Shown: positions 1 through 13,637 of the stretch, one piece after another
How the letters are laid out: every line of letters begins with the position of its first letter
How positions within the stretch are numbered: position 1 is the first letter of the stretch
Assembly: GCA_033002965.1 (NCBI GenBank)
Contig: JAURVB010008667.1
Location: 229,212-293,211, forward strand
Direction of reading: 5' to 3'
Length of the DNA stretch: 64,000 bases
Source of the DNA: Piper betle
Taxonomy: Eukaryota > Streptophyta > Magnoliopsida > Piperales > Piperaceae
Position numbers and translations under genes: made by a program
Notes under the pieces: generated by a model
What the model was told of the DNA's origin: nothing
What the model saw: the letters and a program-made list of their open reading frames with translations, nothing else
Database searches by the model: none

Positions 1-1585
1 CCACGAAGAACATACAAAATATATAGCAAAGATAAGGACAGTCCAATTAACAATGAGATAACTCTGCTTTTTATGGCATACTGAGTTTACTTGATGCTCA
101 TAAATGGAGAGGCTTGTCTGAGTAAAAATATCGTACTAGTCCATTGCGCCAGGCTTTGCAGTTAGTATCTAAAGAAAGAGAATTTGACATAGCTTAGATA
201 TTTAACTCAACCTTTATTAGTGATAAGAATGAAACTAATCTCATCAAGTTAACAATATTTACAAATGGAAAGCAGGAAACCCACTAACAATAATGTATGT
301 TGGAGGTCATTTCATGACTACCCACCACCCCACACCACTAAGATGAGGTATTGGAGCAACATTTCAAATATAAGAAAAAATTGGGAAGAAAAAGATCTCA
401 TGGCAAGACTTCACATCAAGTATGTCACTAACCAAAGTCATTTGCTTCTTGCCTTCCAGGTAATCTCGCAGGTACTACGCCAACTGCCCAAAAAATGATT
501 CATATTTATTTTTTTCTATGGATAAAAACTACTATAACACCAGGAAGCATACTGAAAAAATCATAGCAAGCAGGGACTATCATTGGAAAAATTGAAAGAA
601 GGGATTCAACAATTTTATGACTGAAACCGAGAAAAAGCAATTAAAACACAAGAAAACTGAGTCTATGGCATGATCACAATAATAAACATGTTCACACTAC
701 TTCCTAACCTAAATTAAATTTCAATCTAACCAACATTTCACTATGTTTTAAGTTCGAAAGAAGCCTCACTTGCTGCTACAATAGACCCTTCTTGGTCCAA
801 TTTCTCCCTGGACCTGCACAAGCAGGATCCTTTGTGCCCCAGGATGCCCTTTTTATTTCATAAGTTAAACTTCGCCATGACCAATGTTTCACTATTTTAA
901 CTCCAAACAAAGCCTCACTTTGGTTGTTCAGGCAGCAGGCTTGAACTGACATTCGGCTTTATCTGGCTGAAAGTCATTATTGGACCTTTTCAACAGCATA
1001 TAAAGATTGATAATTTCGGGTTAATCAGTTTCCCTTCGCACGTATGTGCAAGTTGGATTTCACTCAGATTATTCTGATAAGATCATAAGACTAATGCAAT
1101 GTTTGGAATGATTTGGTACCCAGCTTAGTTTGGGGGATTCCATGAGGACCATTACTGAGATAGTCCCTATTATCTGGTGCTTGTAGGTGATTTAGAATCT
1201 CAGATCTAACAAGCAAATTCTAGCAGTGTTACCATATAGACATCGAACACATAGGGAAAATATTAAGAAGAATACTTAGTTTGAATTGAAATAAATTTCC
1301 AGGCCTCAACAATCATAGAAGTATTGTAAGTAAACCTGAAAAAAAAAGAAGAAGTACAACAGTAGCATATTTTGCTCTTCGACTTTTTAGTAAGAAAATC
1401 CCTGTCCCCTTGTTGGCTCAAAAAAAAAAAACACTTTAAAAACAAAAAACCAAAATGAATAATATCCAGAATGACTCATAATAACTTTTAACGCTTCAGG
1501 AGAAACAATTATTTTCCGTGAAATAGCAAATCAATTTCGCTCCTTGTCCTTGACAAAGATTACCAACAGAACATTATTGACTTAC
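1..1585. other. Gene-poor stretch at the window edge
   Basis: No coding exon can be supported here. The short ORFs have no recognisable motifs. Around 782-860 there is a phrase (ggacctgcacaagcagg followed by a run ending in gccctttttat) that resembles the 3' part of dispersed plant SINE-like repeats I know of, but one partial match is not enough for a firm call. A short stretch near 1140-1185 on the minus strand reads RDYLS and could be a further decayed exon of the kinesin remnant next to it. Confidence 0.4.
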
Positions 1586-2020
1586 CAATGAGTGGTGGTA
1601 AAGCTTCTGCAGCTGCCTTTTAGGCTTCTGGTGCTCTAACAAGGAAATGAGTGGCAATATGCCGTGAAAAATTAGAGATGCAGAAAAACAAACAACGATA
1701 CTGAAAACATGATAATTGGCAGCACATGCTCCCCTCAAACATTGTCCGAAAACCATGAAAGTATTGTTGATGAAATTGTCCTCGACCAATCTTGCACCCT
1801 ACAATATATGCACAAAGTGGTCAGCTCTTTGGCTGGTCTTTGATTAAATATTCACAAACTGCATTCTTGGCACCTGATTTCCTGTCTTAGACTCTCTTTC
1901 AGCACCAGTAAGATCCACAATAGTTAGAGCAGCACTAGTTCTTGAAGAGTCACCGGCATCTTCTCCTATGCCAGGAGCACTATAGATACTAATAACACAC
2001 TGTGATCGTGGAATGGTTGA
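1586..2020 (-). pseudogene. Kinesin motor fragment, KIN-6-like, decayed
   Basis: Two minus-strand exons are readable: 1874-2020, with acceptor before 2020 and donor CAG|GTGCC, and 1586-1798, with acceptor GTAG|GG and donor TTG|GTAAGT. The first carries the switch region and the DLTGAERE motif (usual kinesin DLAGxE). The second carries VEDNFINNTFMVFGQCLR and then SLLEHQKPKRQLQKLYHHSL, the pattern of the KIN-6 subfamily motor domain (microtubule motor ATPase). The switch I motif SSRSH reads IPRSQ. About 27 extra codons sit between CLR and SLLEH where an intron would be expected, but no clean GT donor is visible. No P-loop exon is found upstream in the neighbouring sequence. I infer a pseudogene or an isolated exon pair. 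The KIN-6 assignment is good at family level, less so at subfamily level. Confidence 0.6.
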
Positions 2021-2543
2021 CTATATAATCTTTTATAAGCCCGAAGAAACCTTTATCTTTGGAGAAAAAATACTAATAGTTATCGGAAATATCACTGTAT
2101 CAGAATCTGTTCAAGTCATAATTTAGTAATATATTTTCAAAATATATTCTATGATTAATTCATAAGCATCGATAAGCCAAACTTTGAAGATTGGGCAGTT
2201 TCGACCATCAACACGTCCGTACTCGCGAGATCGAATTATCAACATCAAGAAGATGACGAAGATGATATTTAGCATGCAGCTTGCTGCTTGCGTGTGGTAA
2301 GAAAAATAAGTCAGAGGTAAGGCACTTCGGACGCAAGGCTGATCTGCGGAAGACTTATCTCAAGTTCAGATGAAATTGGTAATTGCCATTGAGTTCTTGA
2401 TGGCAATATGCGGGTGGCTTTATAGAGTACAAGTTCATTGGATTACATGTACAGAGCACTGGCAATCCTTGTACCGTTATCAGGCCCTTTATTGGATGTG
2501 CTTTTTATACAATCAGATACATGCATGTTAAGCTGATGGACTT

Positions 2544-3592
2544 CTACTTGGCCGACCTTCTTCTGATTTCAAAGAAGTAACTGAAAACCGCCATAGCAGC
2601 AACAATGGCCACTCCCGCGGCACCTCGTGTCAGTCCGTTCACGCTCTCCTTTGTAGCTGGTTTTCCAATATTTCGTGGGTCTGGTTCATTATCCGGAACG
2701 GTAACTGATCTTGGTGCTGGACTCGAAAAACCCAGTTCAGAGAGTTTCTTGTGTGATTCGGCGTAGTCTCTGAAAAACGCTTCATTGTCCTGTTCAAAGG
2801 TAGTGACACTCACGTTGAGTGCAGGTTATGTGAACAGAAATAGCTAGGGAGGGGAAAGTTAGGAGCTCAACCTCTGCATAAATATTCACATAGGATCGAA
2901 ATATAGGGTCCGCCATTAAGGCTTCATCGGTGGGAAGCTTCAATAGTTTCTTCTTGTCTTTATTTTGCAGTTCCCTGATTCAACAAATTCTTCTCATCAA
3001 AGGACTATCCAAGCATCCGTTAATGAGGAGTTCTAAGCATTTGAATAAATTGGAGCCATAATTTGAAGCTTACACAAAGTAAGAATTATCAAAGACAAGG
3101 GGGTTCTCTGTCCACGCGCCGCCAAAACCTGATCTGTCTTGATGTGCTTGTCCCTGCGATATTTATTAAACAACTCCACAATTTTTTCTTTTTAGAAAAA
3201 AGGATGAAAAATAACACAAATAACCAATTTTAATATTTTCTATCACAGATGACAAAAATAAGTAAATTTATATCAAATATAGCTAAATCTCAAATTTTCA
3301 TTTCAGTATAGTCAATTCAAATATTTTAAAAATATTTTGCTCATAATATTTATTTTATTAACATAAATGCCTTTAATCTAAATTAATATTTTTTGAACAT
3401 ATTTTTCTTGTATTTTATATAATGAATGATATTTTATTTTTTAAAAAACTTATTCATAATAAAAATATATTAAAAAAAACAAAAGCTGTAATTTCTAATA
3501 GAATATTTCAATTTCAAACCCCCAAAAAATATTTTGTTTTATTTTTTATTTTTGATGGTCCAAAATTCAATTTATTTTTATGGCCCAAAACT

Positions 3593-3630
<38 letters not shown>

Positions 3631-5213
3631 CAATTAGCTCATCAATAATATAATTTTAAAGTTATAACATATATATATATATATATAAAGTTAGTAAAGG
3701 TTATCATTTTTATCTATTATCTACTTTGATATTAATAAAAATAAATTTTATTGGTATTTTTGTCTAAAAACTGATTGAATTTGGTCATGATTGATATAAA
3801 GTTTTAAAAGTGGTTATCTCTTATATAATTTTGTAAACGTTAATATTTTTTAAAAAAAAGTCAATTTATGATAACTTTTTAAAACAAAAAAATCATTTAA
3901 GCATAGAGAATGATGGAATATTGATCGTTTGTGGTTTAGCAAGAAATACCAGTGTATGTCCGCCAGATAAAGCAACAATATCTTTGTCAGACAGCCCCAT
4001 CCTTCGAAAGATCATTCTCAGGTGCTCAGCACCTTTCAAAAGCCATCCACCATAATAATCAAACATGAAAATTGTAGATATATCAGATTGAGTATAACAA
4101 TTCTGATTCATAGAGCTTCAGGTATCAATATGTAAATGACATGGGCTCTAGCAAATTAGCAAACAAGGAAAAGACGAGTTTCATCTCAGAACAAATTCAA
4201 AATCGACGAAACCGATTCTGTTATCCTGTTCAGTATCTCAAAAGCATTCGTTCAAATTGATATCTTATCACTCTACAAGCTGGGCATTGACAGTACCTTG
4301 ACTAGCATCAGGTAAGTGCCCTTCCTCGGTTGATTCCATGCAATCCTGAATGACAATACCCAGCATTAAATTACACAAGCGGTGTCAATTATATATACTA
4401 ATAGCGATTACGCACATTTGTGTGAGTACAATACCTTTCTTCCTGGAACAAAATCAATTGTTGGTCCTCCGCTGACCTCCACAGCAACAACACCAGCAAG
4501 CTGAAAAAGCAAAGCGATCAGGATTCATATATATAAATCGTCTTAGCTTAGTACGTAGTGCTTTATAACACAGACAATGCAGGCACATGTATGCATATGC
4601 TTCTACCTGATAAAGATCAGCATAAGTAATTTTTGGATGTTTTGTTTTCACTTCCTCTGCATGACATGGAAAACAGATTATGCAAACCAAATCGATTGAT
4701 TAAAATCCAATCTAGGCCAAATAATTAAGTAGAGGAAGTGGCGAATGCGAAAAAAATTGAGTCTGACGAAATGAGAAGGCTGGCAAATTGATATTACCAC
4801 AGAAATTTATAGCCGTCTCTAAACCTTTATTCGCAGCTTGTTCATATTCTTTCTTGTTTCGAATAGATCCGTTGGGTCCGCCAGTCTTGGTCTTTGCATC
4901 ATAAGTACCAGCATCATGCCAACTGGAGAAAAATGAAAACAAACTCAAATTTATGCCATTAGCAATACTAGGCAGTCATCAGACGAAGCAATGTAATAGA
5001 CATGTCCAAGTGGGACAGACATGATAGATAATGCAAGAACCAACGTATCCATATATCCATATATATATATCTTCAAAGGGGAGTGGAGAAAGATCATTAC
5101 GCTAAACGAAGCATGAGGGGAGCACACTGTTTGCTTGAGATGAGCCCCCGGAGGTGTCTGCGTGCACTTTCCACCTCCTTCAAGTATGCTTTGTCCACTA
5201 CTGGCGCCGCCAT
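2544..5213 (-). CDS. APX3: Peroxisomal membrane-bound L-ascorbate peroxidase (APX3-type)
   Basis: This gene reduces hydrogen peroxide with ascorbate at the peroxisome membrane (class I haem peroxidase). Nine minus-strand exons join in frame: 5101-5213, 4798-4922, 4607-4656, 4435-4500, 4297-4345, 3950-4032, 3074-3153, 2872-2974 and 2544-2789. Together they are 915 nt, or 304 residues plus stop. The start [15 protein letters not shown] matches the family N-terminus. The distal site RLAWHDAG spans exons 1 and 2. The proximal haem-ligand motif LSGGHTLG spans exons 6 and 7, and [16 protein letters not shown] follows. The C-terminus is a hydrophobic anchor (about [18 protein letters not shown]) followed by the basic tail RRRSAK, as in peroxisomal membrane isoforms. 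The linker before the anchor is about 15 residues longer than in Arabidopsis APX3. All splice sites checked are GT/AG, and no lesion was seen. Confidence 0.95.
3598..3689. repeat. TA microsatellites in APX intron 6
   Basis: Two (TA)n runs lie in the roughly 800-bp AT-rich intron between APX exons 6 and 7, at about 3598-3627 and 3670-3688. Confidence 0.9.
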
Positions 5214-6789
5214 AATAAGGCTGCTGGGTGATGAAGTAAAACTGGTTTTCGCAAAACGTTTAAAGGGAGAAAAAACGAGAATGCACAAATGCACAAAGAG
5301 AGAAGGGTCAGTGTGTCTGCTTTATATACTTTCCTCTTGGGGTTGCACAGTTGGGGAGCCCAAGTAAAGAATTTCTTTGCCATTACTATCTGCAAAGAAA
5401 AGGATGCCTTATCTTACCTCCGGTGGGGATGTACGCCAAATAAAATTCCTTGCCCCAGCGGTCACTCAGTATCTTTCTTGTCCAGTTTTCATGCAAGACG
5501 ATAAATAGCCATGATCCAATCCTTTGGAAGTACGTCAAAAGGTGCATTCTCTGCCTTACCTAGTCTAATTTATCATCTTCGCCACCCTATTGGGGCGATC
5601 GATCGGAAACGCTATTCTGTCATCATGTTGACAACATGAGCTGCAAATAAGATAACACCGGAAACTCGCCGGACTAAAAAACTCAGTTATCGGCTTCATC
5701 AAAACATTAACTTCAGCATCTTTAAATAGCAGCTTTGTTATAGATAATTAGTTCTACAACTTCACAAGATTAGCAACGAAATTAGCAATTTTATTTACAG
5801 ATAAAATTGCATAGGGCCAAGAACACCAAGGACAAATAAAAGGGGCCAATTGCTCATCTAAATTGCCATTATAACTTGAGAAAATAAAATCTTGAAGCCT
5901 GGCACCCTGTTTTCATCCTTCTAAGTCTTCAATTGTTGGCGCCATTCTTCAACTTGCCTTGTGCAAAAACGCCCTTGATTGGCGCTAGCAAAAACGCCCT
6001 TGATTGGCGCAAGTCTGTAAGAGCTCTTCACAATAGCCTTCCTTGACGTCATTTTTCTCCTACCATTCCTCAATTTCATCAGTGTCACTTTCTACAGCAT
6101 CTGACATTTGATTGTCAACCACTGAATCCGAAGCTTGGCGCTGGTCCTCTTCCTTGTGTGATCCAACACCTGTACTTTGAACTATATCATAAATATTTTA
6201 ATTTTATACATAAATTTTTATTAAATAATAAGATAAATTTTAATAATTTAATATTTTAGATATAAAGTGTGATAAGCTTTAAAGATATATTTTATTTGAA
6301 TAAAAAAAGAATTATAATCATTTAATTTTTTAAAAAACAATTAAGCAATCTCTCGAGAAGTTAGAAGTTGAGGTTAACTCAATTCGAACTCTTGACCTTC
6401 TACTACAAAAGATGTTTTTATTATTATTATTTAATTAAAATTAGTAAGATTCGAACTCATAACCCTCTCTTAGAAGTATTTTTATTATATTTTTTAAAAT
6501 TTTCTTGTATTTTGATTAATTTATTCTCTTACTATTATGCTAATATTGAGTTCTCTTATGCCAATATTGAGCTCTCATTCTATTAATAAGAATAGATTTT
6601 GAAAAAATTAAACAGAATGATTAGCATAGTAACGCCCGATATTATTGTGACACATATATTTAATGTGAAGCCATTAAATTAGAAAGTTGGTTAGATGATA
6701 GAGGATAATTTTGTCAAAATCATAAAAAATTATAATCATGCAATGTAGATAAACGGCTAAATTTACAAGTTGCTAATGTCATCAAAACA
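5214..6789. other. Intergenic region with an unidentified acidic coding remnant
   Basis: No complete gene. Minus-strand 6060-6175 reads as an acidic stretch (DNQMSDAVESDTDEIEEW) ending in a stop, with no recognised family and no clear start. From 6180 to 6620 the sequence is AT-rich. A tandem 23-bp repeat lies at 5963-6010. Upstream of 5213 is the presumed APX promoter and 5' UTR. Confidence 0.4.
5963..6010. repeat. Tandem 23-bp direct repeat
   Basis: Two identical copies of a 23-bp unit, gcaaaaacgcccttgatt plus ggcgc, occupy 5963-5985 and 5988-6010, separated by 2 bp. Confidence 0.9.
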
Positions 6790-9649
6790 CGAGGATAATT
6801 TGCAAGCCGCCGGAATGTGGGTGAGCCTCAGGATTGGTCCTTTCATTGAGGCCGAATGGAATCATGGGTGGTAAATATAATATGAACATTTCTTTTCTGA
6901 TAAAGCAATTCGAACATTTTTACATCAACTTGTATATAGTTGGGTGCTTTCCTTGACTTTCCTTGATTTAATTATGCTTATCTAATGCATATTCTTTGGA
7001 AATGTAAGAGGTTTCCATACTGGTTGAGGGATGTCCGTAACATCACATTCCGAAGCTCAAACCTGCTTAGTGCTTACTGACCAATTTCCAAATCATTCGA
7101 CATGGTTCAATCGATTATATTCTAACATGCATCTTGCCGAAAACAGACTTGATAATTCTTAATTATATGCTGTTATGTATTTCGTTGCAGTATCACATGA
7201 AAAATTCGCAAAAATGATAGTTGAAACGATGAAGAAGAAAAAGCTGTCCGCATCCCATGGAGGCCCTATCATATTATCCCAGCTTAGGATCTTTATCAAC
7301 TCGTTATACAAATTAGAAACTTTAAATTACACATTTTCAATGGTGATACGAATTTATGATCATGCAGATTGAGAATGAGTATAACAACAAGACCGCTTTC
7401 AATGGTGAAGGAGAGAGATAAATACAATGGGCAGGTAAAGTGGGCGTAGGAATAAAAACAGGAGTCCCATAGATTATGTGCAAACAGTGGGATGCCCCTG
7501 ATCCTGTTGTAAGCATCATTAGCCTAGCTAATTTCTCTTGTTCATAAAATTGCTCATCAATTTTTTCAAGTATATATGATGGCATATCCACTGATGTATA
7601 TATGAGAACTGATCAATGCATGCAATGGAAGGAACTGTGGAGAAACTTTCACAGGGCCATACAAGCATTCTTTCTGGACAGAAAATTGGACAGCTCAGTA
7701 AGATCAGCAGCACACTTGATCTTGCTAGTGAAAAAAATGGTTTGACTTGCAGTTTAATCATCCATGGTGTTTGCTTGGTGTTTATGATCATATTATATTT
7801 ATTGCACTCATATTGATCTCATACAATATTTCTATCAGATAATTTCCAGCATTGAAGTGTTCTTTTGTGCACTTTTGTTTTTTGTTCTTCCACAAAAACA
7901 GTAACATGGGGGAACCAACTTTGGAAGGACAACTTCATCCTTCGAGACCACACGTTACTATGATGAAGCTCCTCTTGATGGATACGGTTAGAATTGTCGT
8001 ATAGATGAGAGCTCCCATCTGAATTATGCCAAAAAATATAATCAGTTCTGAGCATTGTGTTTTGTACGTTGGAGTGTACAGGAAGTCTAATACCGGTGCT
8101 CAGCATTCCTGGCCAACAATCACGCCAGAAAAGACAAGTTTGTCGATGGGGAAAAGTATTTCCTCCCTGCTCACTCCATTAGCATCCTACCTGACTGCAA
8201 GACAGTTGTTTACAACACTGCTTTAGTGAGAAGGAAAAATTCATGTAGCATTAGTTACTAAATCAGAATTAGTTGCAACAATTATTTTTGTTTTTAGTCA
8301 TGTCAGATAGTTGCTCAACACAGTGCAAGAAACCCTATGGAAGTGGAGGAATTTAGCAAAAGCCACTACTACAAAATGTGGTAAGAATCAGTACTTAATT
8401 ACAAATGATTGTGATCTTAAGTTCTCTGGTTGTTGAAGCATTACAACTTGAGCAAGGACACAACAGATTATGTTTGGTACACTACCGGGTAGGCCAAGTA
8501 TGTTGCATATTATATGTCTCTGTTTCATGACTATCAAATGAGGAAATTAACTCTGTTCTCAACTGTTAAATGTCAATGCAGTTTACATTTTGATGATGAT
8601 GATCTACCACAACGCAAAAACCTTCTTCCGGTAATTGAAGTGTTCTCCCTTGGGCAAACCATTTCGTTAATCATATGTACATTGGTAAGAAGATAAAAAG
8701 CCATTTTTGTTCATCAACTATTTTGTGTTCAAGAAGAGCTGTCAAACCATACAGCAGATATTGACATGGTACTTAACTTAACCAAAGTCAAAACAATTTT
8801 CATAGATGGTGTTTTGCAGGGTCTGAACAAGGAGACAACATTGATAAGAGTTTCAAATTCAAGATGGCTGTGAACTGATTCAGGGAATCAACCACATTTC
8901 TCTTCTTCGTGTAACAGTTGGATTGCCGGTAAATATAAATCCTGAAAACAAGATTGTAACTACTCATCATATTTAGGAATTTGCAGATATGATCTCTTAA
9001 CTGAATAGGATAAGATAAAATGATTGTTTCTTTGCAGGTAGGCTTGGAAGGGGAAAACTTCATGTATTCACCCAAGGAGGAAGTCACAGAGTTTCCTGGT
9101 CTGATGCAGCTGGTAATAAGCCACTCACCTGGTACAAGGTCTAAAAGCATTGGCTGCCAGCTTTTCAACCGTTTTATTTCATCAAGAGTAATAAAATGGT
9201 TCCGACCAGAGAACCTCCTTCATTTCTATGATTCAATTGCACAATTCAAAGTGTACTATTGCATGGATATTTTGATGCACCACCAGGAAATGGTCGAGTT
9301 GCCGTGGATACGACAAGCACGGGCAAAGGTATGGTTTGGGTGAACGGCCACAGCATTGATATGTACTGGGTGTCTTTTCTAGACCCCCTCTGGAAAGCCT
9401 TCTCAGTCATAGTAAGTGCATTGATTCCCAGCATGATATTGGTAATTTTCTCAGAGAGTTATACCTGGAAGAAGCAGTTTTATAGACCTTGCGACTTGTG
9501 TTTGGTTCAGGTATCACATTCCCAGGGCCTTTTTGAAGCCTTCGGGCAACCTTCTGGTGGTCTTGGAAGAATCAGGAGGGAACCCAGAAGAGATCAAGTT
9601 GCTTACAGCAAATAGAGATGCCATAGCTGTTCGAGCAATGTGTGTCTAG
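6790..9649 (+). pseudogene. GH35 beta-galactosidase (BGAL) pseudogene, 5'-truncated
   Basis: A series of plus-strand exons still reads as a plant glycoside hydrolase family 35 enzyme, normally a secreted cell-wall beta-galactosidase. In order: 6790-6870 (AAGMWVSLRIGPFIEAEWNHG), 7010-7110 (WLRDVRNITFRS), 7190-7285 (HGGPIILSQ), 7368-7507 (IENEYNN to CKQWDAPDPV), 7614-7700 ([17 protein letters not shown]), 7900-7990 (GGTNFGRT, YYDEAPLDGYG), 8060-8225 ([15 protein letters not shown]), 8436-8488 (KDTTDYVWYTT), 8590-8690, 8820-8935 (GINHISLLRVTVGLP), 9037-9137 (PLTWYK), 9262-9410 (YFDAPPGNGRVAVD, GKGMVWVNGHSID) and 9513-9649 ([20 protein letters not shown], ending in tag). The N-terminal exons and signal peptide are missing. 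The IENEY exon has two in-frame stops, one where the family has Trp before the CKQ motif. Other exons shift frame, for example around 7190. The closest subgroup appears to be BGAL16/17-like. Confidence 0.88.
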
Positions 9650-10064
9650 AATCTTCTAATATTGCTTACAGAGGTATATACCAGAAGTTCGGGTGGAGTT
9701 CCTTTAATGAGACTCATGCGTGCAGAATCACAGATTCTCAAACGTGTCCACACACTAAATAATTGTCCTCCCAAGTTAATCAACTCTTGAAACTTCCACT
9801 ATTAAAGGAGTTACATGGTCATGAATTATTTCCAAGAGCCTTCAAATAAATAATAATGTCTCATAAATTCATTCATGTTTTTAGTTCCTTGTCAGCATGA
9901 TGATCTTATTTTGCATTTTATTTATAACAACTTAATATCTGTCAACACATAGTGCACATGCCCAGATACTAATAATACATGGAAAAGGATATAGAAGTTC
10001 AAGTAAAGGTATTTCGAATATAAAAGAGTGGCCATTCTATTCCAACAAAAGCATTATTTCAGTG

Positions 10065-10869
<805 letters not shown>

Positions 10870-11241
10870 TTTTAGAACTCTTTGTTGGAAGAACAAGCAG
10901 GTTGAACTGAATAGAAGAACTCTTTTATAGCGGGCAAGACAAACACCCCATGTAAGAGCTCATGCCTATATATAAGGAAAAGAATAGAAATGGTCGAAGT
11001 AACCGAAAGAATTTTGAACTTGTGGTGGGACTCGGAGCATAGGATTCCATAACATCTAAAAACTTCAGAAAACCAAAGATCAAAGAAATGGAATAGAAAA
11101 CGGTCTTCACTTTATTAAAGGAGCTTCCATGCTTTCAAGAGATTCTTACGGTAAATAGAATAATAGAAGATATGGCAACCCCACTGTACTTTGGACCGGC
11201 TCCAAGATATCCTACATATTCGAACTCATCTTCAATGTAAG

Positions 11242-11715
11242 TGTAAAACCTAAGCTTTGGGTTAGGGTTTTACCTATTTGTTGTCAGTCACAAATTGCTT
11301 TGAGTCAGTTCCATATGACCGTATAAATATATTATAAAAGTTAGGTATGCCCAACATATAGATATTAATTTCAGTTATGCTATAATAGAACATGAGTTAT
11401 CGGCATGTATTCGAGATATATAAATATTTTTTACTTGTGTTACTCTAAAGTTTTAGAGTTAGATTTAGGTCATTGCAGCATTTAGTATTCGTTTGGGTTT
11501 TTTCAAAGAACCTCTTTTATATGCATCATAGGGATTTTGGATAACCAGATCGCCCCTTTGGGCCCAGTTTGATTTATGTCTTAAATTTTCATCCAATTAA
11601 ATTTAGGATTTCAAAGCTTATTTAACTTTTTTCCAAAATTTTTGTCCATAGAGCCAGTTTTAGGTGGCTTCGAGTCAATTACGACTTTTGTCAACGTCAA
11701 TCCAAACTCTCCGTA

Positions 11716-11764
<49 letters not shown>

Positions 11765-13637
11765 CACTCTAGGTAGACCACACTAGGCCCACGAGTTGTC
11801 AAGCATTCAGATCATGCCATATGACAAGATCTAGTTTGGCTACGTTAGTCCTAGCATTAGCCACCCATTTTCTAGGAGTTTTCCCACTTTTTTGGAGTAT
11901 TTTCACTATTAGTCCCGCCGCCACTTTGGGCCACCACCGGCGGCAGCCTCCAGTCCCTTTGGTAATCAGACCGACACCACTATGACCGCCTCGTGGCCGA
12001 CTATCGATTCATACTCATCACCACCATTGGCACTGCCAGAGTCGCTACCGGTGACAGAGTTTTATTTGCTCAGTTTTTACCGCTGCCACAACTTTCTGGA
12101 CATTTTCCAGTGACGTTGACCACCCTAATAGCTTTGACTCGCTAAGGCTGACATTTTAAAACCACCCTCAACCAATGCCGTGGGCATGACATCCATTCCC
12201 GGTGATGTTATCTTTATTTTCTTGCCATTTTCCTGCCAGTCGCCTACTGGACACTATCGGCCATCACCCTAGACACATTCATCCCTCAACGGTTGATCGA
12301 ATGAGTTTAACCTTGCCAAGCATCGATGTCAAAATTGTCGTTGGCAACTCCACCTAACCTGGTCGCGATCCCGACCCCTCCTCTTCAAAGCTATTTTCCA
12401 GCCAATCGACGGGTAGACTCCATCGATCACTGCATTTATCACACTCCCTGCCCTACCCTCTATCGAATGTGACGAGTGGCAGCCTCAGCCATGCAATAGT
12501 TGGTATTTCCTAACGAATGGCGTCGACAGCCGCGTCAAGCCCATTTGCTCGTGTCTGCACCTGGCTTAGCTGACAGAGTCCAGCTCAGCTTACCCAAGAG
12601 CTTGACTCAGCCGATTGACTCAGTTGACTCGACAACCCATTTTCAGTCATTTATAGCCCATTTTCATTTGTTTTTCGACCGTTTTCGGTAATTCGAGACT
12701 CCCTATATTAGTTTAGATGTGTATTCACATTATTTGATATATTTTGATATTATGAATATTTTTTTGTTATTTATTATTTATTTATAGTTATTTATACATT
12801 TGTCGATTATGATGAATGTTTGTATAATTATTTATTATTATTGATGATGTATTTATTTGTTTATATTATTTTTGTTCATGTTTATCATTTTTAATTTAAT
12901 TAATTGATTAATTATTATTTATGTGTTCTCTCACATAATTATTTTTTATTCATGTTAAGTCGAATATTTAGTTAATGTTATTTATATTATTATTGCTATT
13001 TATTATGTATATTATTTTAATGTTACTTGTCCAATATTATTTTTATTATTGTTCTTTTATTTATTTGACTTATTTTATTTATTTGTTTGTTTATTCATTT
13101 ATTCATTTATTTCTTTTACATTGCCTATTATTTGTGATGTCATTGTTGATGTGAATACACACCATAACTATAAATAATATAGAGTTGTCAGTTTTTTGTT
13201 TAATAGTGGGTTGTGATATAAGTTTTGAAGTCCAAACTTACCACAAATATACTATTATGTTTTGAGTTTGGACCACAAATCTATTAAGACTCTTCTTGAA
13301 TCCATTGCTTTACTTTATTGTGTATTTAATTTCCAAATCGCATAACATTTTAAATGGTTATCTTAGTAGACCTCACTTAGACACAAGTTATTTAAACATA
13401 TTTTATTTTCATGATTAATAACCCTCAAATATGAAATCCCTCTGTGTTATTTTTAAACTTAACTTCGCTTCACATTACCTTCAGGCCAACTTATATGATT
13501 CTCTTTCCAACCATATATATATATATATATATATAAATCTCATTTGAGTCTTATAGAATAATTAATTTATACATGACTTGACTTGTTTATAACACTTATA
13601 ATCCGATTCTCAGGTGAACTAAAATCAGGGTATTATA
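11242..13637 (+). mobile_element. Solo LTR of a long-LTR family (LTR-A), with target duplication
   Basis: A block of about 2.4 kb begins TGTAAAACC and ends GGGTATTATA, an LTR-type inverted terminus. It is flanked by gtaag (11237-11241) and ataag (13638-13642), a 5-bp target duplication with one change. Its 3' half (about 13300-13540) is the reverse complement of part of the copy at 20.6-20.8 kb, which defines a shared family with the blocks at 44.3-47.3 and 50.7-52.4 kb. The centre (11.9-12.7 kb) is GC-richer and carries no supported gene, and 12.7-13.2 kb is very AT-rich. No pol is attached. The strand given is the transcription direction inferred from the primer-binding-site position beside the 44.3-kb copy. 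Confidence 0.75.
11716..11762. repeat. Compound microsatellite forming an inverted repeat
   Basis: The sequence runs (TG)n then (TA)n then (CA)n: TG repeats 11716-11730, AT repeats 11731-11750, AC repeats 11751-11762. The outer arms are complementary, so the tract could fold as a hairpin or cruciform. It lies inside the solo LTR. Confidence 0.9.

Noticed and set aside
782..860. SINE copy
   Set aside because: Only one short phrase resembles the tail of plant SINE-like repeats. No A and B boxes, poly-A end or target duplication could be shown.
6060..6175. Acidic minus-strand peptide as a gene
   Set aside because: Short, ends in a stop, no splice context or recognised family.
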